From: Halanaerobium praevalens DSM 2228
GTDB lineage: Bacteria; Bacillota; Halanaerobiia; Halanaerobiales; Halanaerobiaceae
Length of the DNA: 64,000 nt
Reading direction: 5' to 3'
Assembly: GCF_000165465.1 (NCBI RefSeq)
Contig: NC_017455.1
Span: forward strand, 372,001 to 436,000
Shown: piece by piece, positions 17,856 through 26,170 of the stretch
How the letters are laid out: each line of letters starts with the position of its first letter
How positions within the stretch are numbered: the first letter of the stretch is position 1
Program-made: the position numbers and the translations under genes
The notes under the pieces: generated by a model
Told to the model about the DNA's origin: nothing
What the model saw: only the letters and a program-made list of their open reading frames with translations
Databases searched by the model: none

Positions 17856-19066
17856 AATTGTATAATTAACTTGAACTAATTAAAAAAAATCAATAAAAAA
17901 TGCCCATAGTGGCACAAACTGTAATATAATTATTTATACCACTAAATAAAAAACATTACAGGATGGTGCACACTATGGACTACTTAAATGATACACCAAA
18001 ATCTCTAAAAAATAAACACCTAAATGCTTTTGAACGCGGCCAAATTAAATTATTACATTCTGAAGGTCTCTCACCTTATGCCATTGGTAAACGCCTAGGT
18101 AGAGCTTATAACACAATTAGAAATGAATTAAAAAGGGGCACAGTTTCTCAAATCAAAGCTAATAAAACCGTTGATATTTACTTCCCTGATGTTGGGCAAA
18201 GAGTTTATGAAGAAAATCGTAAAAACTGTGGACCAAAGTTTAAACTTCTAAAATGTGAAGAATTCATTGAATATGTCATAGATGAATTCTATGAAGAAGA
18301 TCATTCACTTGACTCTATTCGCGGCGCAGCTAAACGGCATAATAAATTCCCAGATTCAGAGATGGTCTGTACCAAAACTCTCTATAATTATATAGATGCT
18401 GGACTGCTTGAGATTAAAAATATTGATTTACCCTTGAAACTAAAACGATCTTCAAAATCCAATCGTGTTAAACAGAATAAAAAGAAACTGGGTACCAGCA
18501 TTGATGAAAGACCTGAAAGCGTTAATGACCGCAATGAATTTGGCCACTGCGAAATTGATACTGTAATTGGTAAAAAGACTAAAGATGAAGCAGCTCTACT
18601 TACTATGATAGAACGAACAACTCGCTCACAAATCATTCGTAAGATTGCTGACAAAACATCTTATTCAGACCAGGAAACAATGACAAAGCTAATTAAAGAA
18701 ACTGGAGAGCTTTTTTCCAAAGTCTTTAAAAGTATTACTAGTGACAATGGTTCTGAATTCTCAGAGCTAGCAAATATAGAAGAAATGGCTGACACAAAAG
18801 TTTATTACACTCACCCATATTCATCCTGGGAGAGAGGCACAAATGAACGTCATAATGGCTTGATAAGAAGATTTATACCTAAAGGTAGAAGCATAAATGA
18901 CTTCTCAATTGAAGCTATTGCTAGAATTCAAAATTGGTGTAATAATTTGCCAAGAAAAATCTTAGGATATTTAACACCTAATGAAGCTTTTGAAGATCAG
19001 CTAAGACAAATTATATACAATTAAAATTATTACAGTTTGAAATTAGTTCAATTTAACATTGCAATT
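17856..19066 (+). mobile_element. IS30-family insertion sequence
   Basis: The element encloses the transposase at 17963. AATTG...TTGAACTAATT at 17856-17881 is inverted at 19041-19066 with 21 of 26 matches, including 11 perfect bases. An inner inverted pair is CAAACTGTAATA (17915-17926) with TATTACAGTTTG (19028-19039). I take the outer pair as the ends, giving about 1.2 kb, normal for IS30. The exact ends and target duplication are uncertain. It lies within a decayed GT4 gene. Confidence 0.65.
17963..19024 (+). CDS. IS30-family transposase
   Basis: The 353-residue protein has the N-terminal IS30 helix-turn-helix (LNAFERGQIKLLHSEGLSPYAIGKRLGRAYNTI...EL). It also has a DDE core: EIDTVIG near residue 198, TSDNGSEF near residue 257 and WERGTNERHNGLIRRF near 290. 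Length is normal and no frameshift is seen, so it may be active. A second ATG at 17975 (MDYLNDTPKS) is equally good by spacing. A 12-bp inverted repeat surrounds the start: CCATAGTGGCAC at 17904-17915 against GTGCACACTATGG. Confidence 0.93.
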   Translation: MVHTMDYLNDTPKSLKNKHLNAFERGQIKLLHSEGLSPYAIGKRLGRAYNTIRNELKRGTVSQIKANKTVDIYFPDVGQRVYEENRKNCGPKFKLLKCEEFIEYVIDEFYEEDHSLDSIRGAAKRHNKFPDSEMVCTKTLYNYIDAGLLEIKNIDLPLKLKRSSKSNRVKQNKKKLGTSIDERPESVNDRNEFGHCEIDTVIGKKTKDEAALLTMIERTTRSQIIRKIADKTSYSDQETMTKLIKETGELFSKVFKSITSDNGSEFSELANIEEMADTKVYYTHPYSSWERGTNERHNGLIRRFIPKGRSINDFSIEAIARIQNWCNNLPRKILGYLTPNEAFEDQLRQIIYN

Positions 19067-19069
19067 TAA

Positions 19070-19198
19070 GTAATTAAAGATTATTCAGTTTTAGCAAATA
19101 AAATGAAATACTTTAATTAGAATAAAAAAGTAATAATTGAGATGAATAAGGAAATAAAGATTTTGGCAGAAGAAAGGTATGTAAACAAGGTTAAATAG
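19070..19198 (+). pseudogene. decayed GT4 glycosyltransferase, 3' part, downstream of the IS30 element
   Basis: The frame reads VIKDYSVLANKMKYFN, a TAG, then NKKVIIEMNKEIKILAEERY and VNKVK before the final TAG. This is the typical GT4 C-terminus (D-x-x-x-LA-x-K-M ... M-x-x-x-x-x-x-LAEER-Y). It starts about 4 bases after the IS30 end and completes the fragment at 17500-17802. Confidence 0.55.
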
Positions 19199-19243
19199 AA
19201 AATTATAGAAAATATGAATTTGTAATTTCATGGGGGAATGTTA

Positions 19244-20197
19244 ATGAAGTCATTAATAACAGGTGCAGCAGGTTTCATTGGGTCAACTTTAACAGAAAAA
19301 CTACTTAAAGAAGGACATCAGGTTATTGGTGTTGATTGTTTTATTGATTATTATGATCGTTCTTTAAAAGAAAATAATATGAGTTCATTTATTGATCATG
19401 AGAATTTTACTTTAATTGAATATAATATAAATGAACTTGATTTAAAATCTTTATTAAAAGATGTAGATTATATATTTCATCAGGCTGCGCAGGCGGGTGT
19501 AAGATCAAGTTGGGGCGAAGACTTTGAGATTTATACTCATAACAATATAATGGGAACTCAAAGACTACTGGAAGCAGCAAGAGGGAGTAATATTAAAAAG
19601 TTTGTTTATGCTTCTTCTTCTTCAGTATATGGTGATACAGATAAACTGCCTATGAAAGAAACAAATAGATTACAGCCAGTTTCTCCTTATGGAGTTTCTA
19701 AATTAGCAGGAGAGAATTTATGTTATTTATATTATAAGAATTTTAATGTACCAACAGTGTCATTGAGATATTTCACTGTTTTTGGAGAAAGACAGAGACC
19801 GGATATGGCCTTTCATATTTTCATTAAAGCTATTTTGCAGGATAAGAAACTAACTATTTTTGGTGATGGTAAACAATCAAGAAATTTTACTCATGTAGAT
19901 GATATAGTAAAAGCCAATATCTTAGCTGCAGAAAGCGATGTTGAAGGAGAAAATTTTAATATTGGAGGAGATGGTAAGAGAGTAGTTTTAAATGATGCTA
20001 TAAGTTTAATGGAAAAAATTATAGGGAAAAAAGCAAACAGAGAGTATCAGAAAGTTGTCAAAGGTGATGTAAAGCATACTTCTGCTGATACATCAAAAGC
20101 TAAAAAACTATTAAATTACGAAGCTGAAATTAAGTTTGAGAATGGATTAGAAAGAGAAATTAATTCTTTAAAGAATTTATATAGCAAATTATATTAA
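19244..20197 (+). CDS. NAD-dependent nucleotide-sugar epimerase (extended SDR, UDP-hexose/hexuronate 4-epimerase-like)
   Basis: The 317-residue protein has TGAAGFIGSTL at the N-terminus, the active-site SSS near residue 120 and YGVSK near residue 145. GDGKQSRNFTHVDDIVKANILA is typical of 4-epimerases and dehydratases of this class. Given the UDP-HexNAc dehydrogenase at 13664, a UDP-HexNAc(A) 4-epimerase of TviC/WbpP type is plausible. Start ATG 19244 lies 6 bases after GGGGGA. The in-frame ATG at 19238 touches that site and is unlikely. Confidence 0.87.
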   Translation: MKSLITGAAGFIGSTLTEKLLKEGHQVIGVDCFIDYYDRSLKENNMSSFIDHENFTLIEYNINELDLKSLLKDVDYIFHQAAQAGVRSSWGEDFEIYTHNNIMGTQRLLEAARGSNIKKFVYASSSSVYGDTDKLPMKETNRLQPVSPYGVSKLAGENLCYLYYKNFNVPTVSLRYFTVFGERQRPDMAFHIFIKAILQDKKLTIFGDGKQSRNFTHVDDIVKANILAAESDVEGENFNIGGDGKRVVLNDAISLMEKIIGKKANREYQKVVKGDVKHTSADTSKAKKLLNYEAEIKFENGLEREINSLKNLYSKLY

Positions 20198-20214
20198 AAA
20201 CTATAGATAATTAA

Positions 20215-20645
20215 TATTACAGAGATGATATAGAGTTATTAAACTTAGTATATTATCTATTAGAAATAGTTTTCATTAATTTATATGCCAAAAAATGATG
20301 CTATTTTATTTTTGAGTACAGTAATAAATTTGATGAAAACAAAATTAGATTTTATAATTATAATATTTCTGAATCTCTTAAGAAGATAAAGTTTATTTAT
20401 TGAAATTTCAAGATTAAAAAAATACTTATATAAATATGAATTTGGGAAGAACCAAAAACCGTATTATTAAACTCAAATTACAAACAGTAGTGGCGTGGCA
20501 TATACTTAAAATTGAGTCATTTAAATATGATTTAATTAAGAAAAAGAACTTATGTTATAAAAAAGAGAATTTTCTGCGATCTTTAATAATAAAGATCTTA
20601 AATTTAATTATAATAATGCTGATAAAAAAATTCAAAATTTATTAA
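20215..20645 (+). pseudogene. decayed coding region of unknown family
   Basis: Between two intact genes, 20215-20403 reads as one frame with a single internal TGA (DDIELLNLVYYLLEIVF ... FIFEYSNKFDENKIRFYNYN). Further coding-like pieces in other frames follow to about 20645 (for example NNKDLKFNYNNADKKIQNLL). No family is recognisable. The open 69-codon frame at 20436 is probably part of this debris rather than a gene. Confidence 0.35.
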
Positions 20646-20669
20646 TTAAGATAGAGGTGTTTTCAATTA

Positions 20670-21764
20670 ATGAAAAGTATAATGTTTTTAGTTCCCTATT
20701 TATTCCTAGGAGGGGCTGAAACTCAATTTAGAAATTTAATAAAAGGTTTAGCTAAAAAAAATTATCAAATAACTGTTTTTGTTTTATTGAAAGAAGAAAA
20801 AAATTTTTTAGAAAATTTTGATAATGTACAGATTAAATTCATTGGATTTAAATTTAATAAAAAGTATAAAAATAATTTCTTAAAACTGGTATCTTATTTA
20901 TTTAATTATTTATATGTTTCATTATTTTTTCTTTTTCATTTTTTATTTAATAAATATGACTTAGTTATATCTTATAGTATGATATTAACCCCATTTATTC
21001 CTATATTAAAATTATTCAATAAAAAATTAATTTACTCTGTGAGAACTGCAAGTGATAAATTGTATAATCGAAAATATCTTTCATTTCTATATAATATAGC
21101 AGATATAATAACTTGTAATAGTCCTACAACTGAAGAAATATTAAAAGATTTGGGAGTGAATAATGTAAAAACTATTCTAAATGGTGTTAATTTTAATGAT
21201 AAGAGTAATGTTTCTATAAAAAAAAACAAAAATATTGAAGACATCTATATAATTGCTCGAATACATCCAATAAAAAATCAGCTAGTAGCTTTAAAAGCAT
21301 TAAAAGCAATGAAGAACAGAAAAATATTCTTGGTAGGTAGTGTAACAGATACAAAATATTATAATCAATTATTAGAATATATAAATAAAAACAATCTCAA
21401 AGATAGAGTTTTTTTTGAAGGCTTTGTAAAAAATATTTCTGAAGTTTATAGAAAAGCTGATCTAATAATATTACCATCTTATGAAGAAGGGTTACCAAAT
21501 GTTATTTTAGAATCTTTTTTATATAAGAGATATTGTATAGCTTCTAATATTTCAGCTAATAAGTTCATTTTGTCTGGAAGAGGCGGGTTATTTAATCCTG
21601 ACAATTATAAAGAGTTAGTTGAAGAAATAATTAATTTTGAAAATAAAACTAAAAATGAAAAAAAGAATATTTTATTAGAAAACCATTATTTTTTAAAGAA
21701 TAAATTTTCGATTAAGAGATTAGTAAATGAATATGAAAGTTTATTTAAAGAGGATGAGTTATAG
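20670..21764 (+). CDS. GT4-family glycosyltransferase
   Basis: The 364-residue protein opens MKSIMFLVPYLFLGGAETQF. It carries ARIHPIKNQLVALKAL and PSYEEGLPNVILESFLYKRY, the C-terminal donor-binding signature with its E-x7-E pair near residue 275. It should transfer a sugar to the growing lipid-linked repeat unit. AGAGGTG lies 9 bases before ATG, and the next gene starts immediately after its stop. Confidence 0.87.
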   Translation: MKSIMFLVPYLFLGGAETQFRNLIKGLAKKNYQITVFVLLKEEKNFLENFDNVQIKFIGFKFNKKYKNNFLKLVSYLFNYLYVSLFFLFHFLFNKYDLVISYSMILTPFIPILKLFNKKLIYSVRTASDKLYNRKYLSFLYNIADIITCNSPTTEEILKDLGVNNVKTILNGVNFNDKSNVSIKKNKNIEDIYIIARIHPIKNQLVALKALKAMKNRKIFLVGSVTDTKYYNQLLEYINKNNLKDRVFFEGFVKNISEVYRKADLIILPSYEEGLPNVILESFLYKRYCIASNISANKFILSGRGGLFNPDNYKELVEEIINFENKTKNEKKNILLENHYFLKNKFSIKRLVNEYESLFKEDEL

Positions 21765-22874
21765 ATGAAAGTATTACAAATCAATAAATTATATTATCCT
21801 TTTACAGGAGGAGTAGAACAAGTTGCTTATGATATTAGCAATGAATTAGGTAAAAGAGTAGATATGAATGTATTAGTTGCTAACGACAAATTTAAGAAAA
21901 GTAGGGAATTAATAAACGGAGCTAATGTTACCCGTTCAGCTAGTATAGGTAGATATTTTTCGATGCCTGTTGCTCCCAAATTTCCATTAGAGTTAAAAAA
22001 AATTAATGCTGATATTTTTCATTATCATTTACCATTTCCGTTAGGGGTAGTTTCAGATTTAATGGTTAATCCTAATGGTAAAAAAATTGTGACCTGGCAC
22101 AGTGATATTGTTAAACAAAAAAATATCTTAAAATTTTATAAGCCATTTTTAAATAAATTTTTAAATAAAGTAGATAAAATTGTTACAACTTCTCCCAATA
22201 TGATTGAGAATTCTCCTTTTTTGCAAGAATATAAAAATAAATGTAAAGTCATTCCTTTAGGCATAAATCCTCAAGATTTTGAGTTAACTAATTATATTAA
22301 AGGAAAAAAAGAAGAAATAAAAAAAACATATAAGGAACCAATAATATTCTTTGTTGGTCGTTTAGTTTATTATAAGGGAATTGAAGTTTTAATAAGGGCT
22401 ATGGAAAATATCGATGCACAATTATTAATTGGTGGTACAGGGCCTCTGGAAGATGAATTAAAAAATTTAGTTAATTCTTTGGATTTGAATGATAATATAG
22501 AGTTTTTAGGTTTTGTTAAAGATAAAGACTTAGCTGCATATTATCATGCAAGTGATTTCTTTGTTTTACCTTCAGTTGCTTCAAGTGAAGCTTTTGGAAT
22601 TGTACAGTTAGAAGCCCAGGCCTGTGGGAAACCTGTTATATCAACTAATCTACTTACTGGAGTTCCATATGCAAATAAAGACCAGGAAACAGGAATAGTT
22701 GTGGAACCAAATTCAATAGAGGAGTTACATAAAGCAATACAAAGATTGCTAAATGATGATTCTCTAAGAAGTAATTTAGGAGAAAATGCCAAAAAGCGTG
22801 TCAATGAAAAGTTTACTATAAAAAAAATGGGAGAAGCATATTTTGATTTGTATAATGAATTATTGAATCAGTAA
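21765..22874 (+). CDS. GT4-family glycosyltransferase (mannosyltransferase-like)
   Basis: The 369-residue protein starts MKVLQINKLYYPFTGGVEQVAYDISNEL. It carries VGRLVYYKGIEVLIRAM near residue 200 and PSVASSEAFGIVQLEAQACGKPVIST, the full donor-site motif. The subgroup and the adjacent mannose-1-phosphate guanylyltransferase suggest GDP-mannose as donor, which is inference. It is directly adjacent to the previous glycosyltransferase with no gap, so the two are co-translated. Confidence 0.88.
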   Translation: MKVLQINKLYYPFTGGVEQVAYDISNELGKRVDMNVLVANDKFKKSRELINGANVTRSASIGRYFSMPVAPKFPLELKKINADIFHYHLPFPLGVVSDLMVNPNGKKIVTWHSDIVKQKNILKFYKPFLNKFLNKVDKIVTTSPNMIENSPFLQEYKNKCKVIPLGINPQDFELTNYIKGKKEEIKKTYKEPIIFFVGRLVYYKGIEVLIRAMENIDAQLLIGGTGPLEDELKNLVNSLDLNDNIEFLGFVKDKDLAAYYHASDFFVLPSVASSEAFGIVQLEAQACGKPVISTNLLTGVPYANKDQETGIVVEPNSIEELHKAIQRLLNDDSLRSNLGENAKKRVNEKFTIKKMGEAYFDLYNELLNQ

Positions 22875-22902
22875 TTTTTTATTTAATCGGAGTTGATTTC
22901 AA

Positions 22903-23979
22903 ATGCTAACAGCACTAATTATGGCTGGAGGAGAAGGAACAAGGTTCTGGCCTTTAAGTAGAAAAGATAACCCTAAACAATTTTTAAAATTAAATGATGA
23001 CCAAAAAACAATGCTGCAGGAGACTGTAGAAAGAATAAAAGAACTTGTGCCTATTGAACAGGTCTTTATAGCTACCAATGCAGCTTATCAGGAAGCTATT
23101 AAAAAGCAGCTGGATGGAATACCTTTAGAAAATATAATAGTAGAACCAATGAAAAGAAACACAGCTGCCTGTATAGGACTTTCTTCAGTAGTCATAGAAA
23201 ATAAATATCCTGGTTCAACAATGATTGTTTTACCTGCAGATCATTTAATCAAAGATGAAAAGAAATTTATTGATATTTTATCTAAAGCAGTAATGACAGC
23301 TGCAACCGGCAAAAATCTTGTTACCTTAGGTATTAAACCAACTCATCCAGAAACAGGTTATGGATATATTCATTATGGTAATCACTTACATACGATAGAT
23401 GGAGATCAGGTATTTGAAGTTCAAAACTTTACTGAAAAACCTGATTTAGATACTGCTAAAGAATTTCTAGAAGCTGGTAATTATCTCTGGAACAGCGGTA
23501 TGTTTATCTGGCAGCTGGACAGTATCCTATATAATATAGAAAAACATCTACCTGAGATGTATGAGTCTTTATTAAAGATACAAAAGGCTTTAGGAACAGA
23601 TGCAGAAAAGAAAGTTATTAAAAATGAATTTGAACAGATAGAAAGTGTATCTATAGACTATGGAATCATGGAAAGGGCAGATGATATCTTTGTTATTCCT
23701 TCTTCTTTTGGCTGGGATGATTTAGGCAGCTGGCCGGCTCTGGAGAGAGTCAAAAAGGTAGATGATGATGGTAATGTTGTAATTGGTAAACATTACGGTA
23801 TAGACACTACTAATTCTATTATTCATAGTCCAAACAAGGTAGTAACTACCATTGGACTTGATGAGGTAGTTATTGTGGATACAGAGGATGCTATTTTAAT
23901 CTGTGATAAAAAGCGGGCGCAGGAAGTTAAAGAGATCAGAAATATTCTGGCTGAAGATGGTCTGGAAGATTGTTTATAA
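22903..23979 (+). CDS. manC: mannose-1-phosphate guanylyltransferase
   Basis: The 358-residue protein begins MLTALIMAGGEGTRFWPLSRKDNPKQFLKL, the nucleotidyltransferase signature of GDP-mannose pyrophosphorylases. It also has MIVLPADHLI near residue 108, ETGYGYIHYG and the FTEKPD motif. It makes GDP-mannose from mannose-1-phosphate and GTP. The length fits the monofunctional form, without the C-terminal isomerase cupin. It is the last gene of the polysaccharide locus before terminators and insertion-sequence debris. Confidence 0.93.
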   Translation: MLTALIMAGGEGTRFWPLSRKDNPKQFLKLNDDQKTMLQETVERIKELVPIEQVFIATNAAYQEAIKKQLDGIPLENIIVEPMKRNTAACIGLSSVVIENKYPGSTMIVLPADHLIKDEKKFIDILSKAVMTAATGKNLVTLGIKPTHPETGYGYIHYGNHLHTIDGDQVFEVQNFTEKPDLDTAKEFLEAGNYLWNSGMFIWQLDSILYNIEKHLPEMYESLLKIQKALGTDAEKKVIKNEFEQIESVSIDYGIMERADDIFVIPSSFGWDDLGSWPALERVKKVDDDGNVVIGKHYGIDTTNSIIHSPNKVVTTIGLDEVVIVDTEDAILICDKKRAQEVKEIRNILAEDGLEDCL

Positions 23980-24028
23980 GACAATAGTTGCCGGGTACCA
24001 TCCGATATATTCAAAGCTCTGCAGAATA

Positions 24029-24088
24029 AAATATTAGTTTGGACTACTACTCTCATTGGGGTTATAAAATTCTGATGAGAGTTTTTTT
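24029..24088 (+). repeat. direct repeat A flanking the accessory operon (contains a terminator)
   Basis: AAATATTAGTTT followed by CTACTACTCTCA and a hairpin recurs in the same orientation at 27467-27527. Identity is roughly three quarters over about 60 bases. The two copies lie 3.4 kb apart, one on each side of the five-gene accessory operon. Confidence 0.5.
24049..24088 (+). terminator. terminator after manC
   Basis: ACTCTCAT (24049-24056) pairs with ATGAGAGT (24075-24082), followed by seven T residues. Confidence 0.75.
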
Positions 24089-24092
24089 ATTT

Positions 24093-24122
24093 CACTTCAA
24101 CACAATATCCACTAAGTTGCAG
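24093..24122 (-). repeat. 30-bp dispersed repeat, right copy (inverted)
   Basis: The reverse complement of this segment matches 2147-2176 at 26 of 30 positions. It adjoins the 23-bp tandem repeats described next. Confidence 0.5.
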
Positions 24123-24212
24123 TTCATGTTTTTATCCTGCAATAATCGGGAATTTTAGTTTGCAACTTCCGGGAATACTAATTTGCAATTCCCGGTAATT
24201 TTAGTATACAAC
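24118..24212. repeat. 23-bp degenerate tandem repeats, probable IS21-family end remnant
   Basis: TGCAA recurs at 24138, 24161 and 24184, then TACAA at 24207, exactly 23 bases apart, with a looser unit at 24118. Each unit holds a CGGGAA-like or CCCGG-like core and a TTTAGT-like end. Multiple repeats of this style mark the ends of IS21-family elements. No transposase gene is left beside it. Confidence 0.45.
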
Positions 24213-24321
24213 AAATAATAATAATCTAAATTAAGTTTAAAAAAAACCAAATAAATATAAAGGATTTATTACCTGCTCATAGAATTATTAAATATAGGTA
24301 AAAAGAAGGGGTTGATTAATT

Positions 24322-24756
24322 ATGTTAATGGATTACAGTCAAAAACAGGAGAATTCTTTATTTGATTTATCTCTATCACTGACCTTTAATAAAATTATTA
24401 AAAGTTTAACTAAAGAAAAAGATAGCAAAGACAAAAATTATGATCTTACTATTAGTTTTTTTGAAGTTATTCTTGACTTCTGTAATAAACAGTTTAGTGA
24501 ATTAAATAATGAGTTCTCAGGTGCTGATGCATTTTCTATATTTACTTCTGCACTAAATAATATGGACATAAAAGTTGAAACTATTGATGATGTTTTAAAA
24601 GAAGCTGAAAAGTACCATAATTATTTAATCTCATTTAAACGGGAAAGATCACTTGAACCTGGAGAAATGAATGAACTAATCAAATTATTAGAAGAAATAA
24701 ATAATCAGTTAAACCGTAAGCTGGAAAGCAATCAAATGAACAGTTGGGGTTATTAA
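24322..24756 (+). CDS. unknown protein, first gene of the accessory operon
   Basis: I do not recognise this 144-residue protein. It is charged and soluble, predicted mostly helical, without signal peptide, membrane segment or cysteine pairs. Its C-terminal half (EKYHNYLISFKRERSLEPGEMNELIKLLEEINNQL) could form a coiled coil. GGGG lies 9 bases before ATG. The next gene starts one base after its stop, so the two are almost certainly made together. It may be a partner or adaptor of the metallopeptidase-like protein. Confidence 0.75.
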   Translation: MLMDYSQKQENSLFDLSLSLTFNKIIKSLTKEKDSKDKNYDLTISFFEVILDFCNKQFSELNNEFSGADAFSIFTSALNNMDIKVETIDDVLKEAEKYHNYLISFKRERSLEPGEMNELIKLLEEINNQLNRKLESNQMNSWGY

Positions 24757-24757
24757 T

Positions 24758-26170
24758 ATGATCATCTCTAAAGAAGAATATTTAAATAATTTGTTAGATT
24801 CTTTTTGCAAGTATGAAGAAAAGTTGAATATTTTGAGCAATAAGGCCTATCCTTCAGATATAGTAAAAAAGTTTATTGAAAATGATCTTAAGATGATAAT
24901 TACTGAATTTAAGAAAATAGCTCATAATGATCTTAAAAACAATGAAGATTTTTTTAGTGACAAAACTATCCTGGCTAATAACATCTGGGATCAAGGTCAT
25001 TTACAAAGGATAGCAAAGGTGGTAGCTAATACAGATTTTAAATCACACCCCTTAGAAATAATGAATGTTTTTAGAGATTTGATTAAAGATATCGAAAAGA
25101 ATGATTTTGAAATCTTAACAATTCCTAGAGAAGAAATGAACTTTTCTTTTAGTGAAATCTGGTTTAAATTAAAAATGTTTTTAGAAAAAGAGTTAAATAT
25201 GACTGGTTTTACAGTAAATAAAAAATTTATCAAGTTAACTTTTCCCCAAAACCATAAAAACAATTTACTGCTTTCTGGAATATTTTTTCATGAAATAGGC
25301 CATTATTTGGTTGAAGAGAATAATTTTGCTGACAAGATATTTCAAAAAATAAATTTTAATAGTGATGACTTTTTAAGCCTAAGGAGATGTGTTTATGCTA
25401 ATAACGGTAATCAGCTTGGGCAGGTGGAATTAGTTAATATTTTCAGACGATATTATTTAATAAACTGGATAAAAGAATTATTATCTGATATATTAGCTGT
25501 TTATACAGTCGGACCGGGTTTTGTTTTTTCTATGTTTGATTTTGTGATAAATAACACTAGTATAAATAATTTTTATAATGAAAATTTAAGCAATGCTTGC
25601 TCTGTATCACATCCTCGTTTTAGCTTTAGGTTTAATCTAATGGTAAAAGCGCTAAAAGAACTTAAAATATACAATGAGCTGCCCGAATTATTAAAAACTA
25701 AAATTAAATCCTATACAGATGCTTATGCTAATAGTAATAATCAGCAGCAAAACAGATCAGGGAATATTAGAATTAATAATATTAATTATACGGTTCAGGA
25801 AAGCAAATTTATGTTTCAAAAATTAGAAAATATAATAAATGATTTAATTCCTCATATGTTAGCTGAATCAAAACAGTTATTGGGAGTAAGAAACATTATA
25901 AGTAAAAACAAATTAAACCAGGCTGAAAAACTTGCTGAACAAAGAATCAAAGAAGTTATCCCACCAAATGAATTTAATAATACTGCTGCTGCACCAATTG
26001 CAATAATAAATTCTGGTTGGTATGCTAAATTCCTATATAAAAATTCATTAAAGAAAAGAGTTGGAAAAATAGATGGTAAAAATGGGGATTATGATTTAAA
26101 TCTTTTAATAAATGATTTGATGAAGTATTCACTAAGAACCAGTAGAATCCAGCGGAGGTGGCAGGATTAA
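24758..26170 (+). CDS. HEIGH zinc metallopeptidase-like protein of the accessory operon
   Basis: The 470-residue protein has FFHEIGHYLVEE with the HExxH site at 178-182. A likely third ligand follows in KELLSDILAVYTVGPG near residue 240, then SHPRFSFRFNLM near 284. This order (HExxH, E-x3-D, HP-x-x-x-x-R) is that of gluzincin-type peptidases. There is no signal peptide and no transmembrane anchor, so it is probably cytoplasmic. A long N-terminal helical region precedes the catalytic part. Its TAA overlaps the ATG of the dCTP-deaminase-like gene. Substrate unknown. I know no named family for it. Confidence 0.7.
   Translation: MIISKEEYLNNLLDSFCKYEEKLNILSNKAYPSDIVKKFIENDLKMIITEFKKIAHNDLKNNEDFFSDKTILANNIWDQGHLQRIAKVVANTDFKSHPLEIMNVFRDLIKDIEKNDFEILTIPREEMNFSFSEIWFKLKMFLEKELNMTGFTVNKKFIKLTFPQNHKNNLLLSGIFFHEIGHYLVEENNFADKIFQKINFNSDDFLSLRRCVYANNGNQLGQVELVNIFRRYYLINWIKELLSDILAVYTVGPGFVFSMFDFVINNTSINNFYNENLSNACSVSHPRFSFRFNLMVKALKELKIYNELPELLKTKIKSYTDAYANSNNQQQNRSGNIRINNINYTVQESKFMFQKLENIINDLIPHMLAESKQLLGVRNIISKNKLNQAEKLAEQRIKEVIPPNEFNNTAAAPIAIINSGWYAKFLYKNSLKKRVGKIDGKNGDYDLNLLINDLMKYSLRTSRIQRRWQD

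Noticed and set aside
20436-20645. 69-codon open frame read as a separate gene
   Set aside because: No ribosome binding site. The composition is Lys/Ile-rich by AT bias, and the surrounding sequence shows broken coding frames, so it is included in the decayed region.
24138-24212. CRISPR array
   Set aside because: The 23-bp units are contiguous without spacers and too degenerate. They fit insertion-sequence end repeats better.
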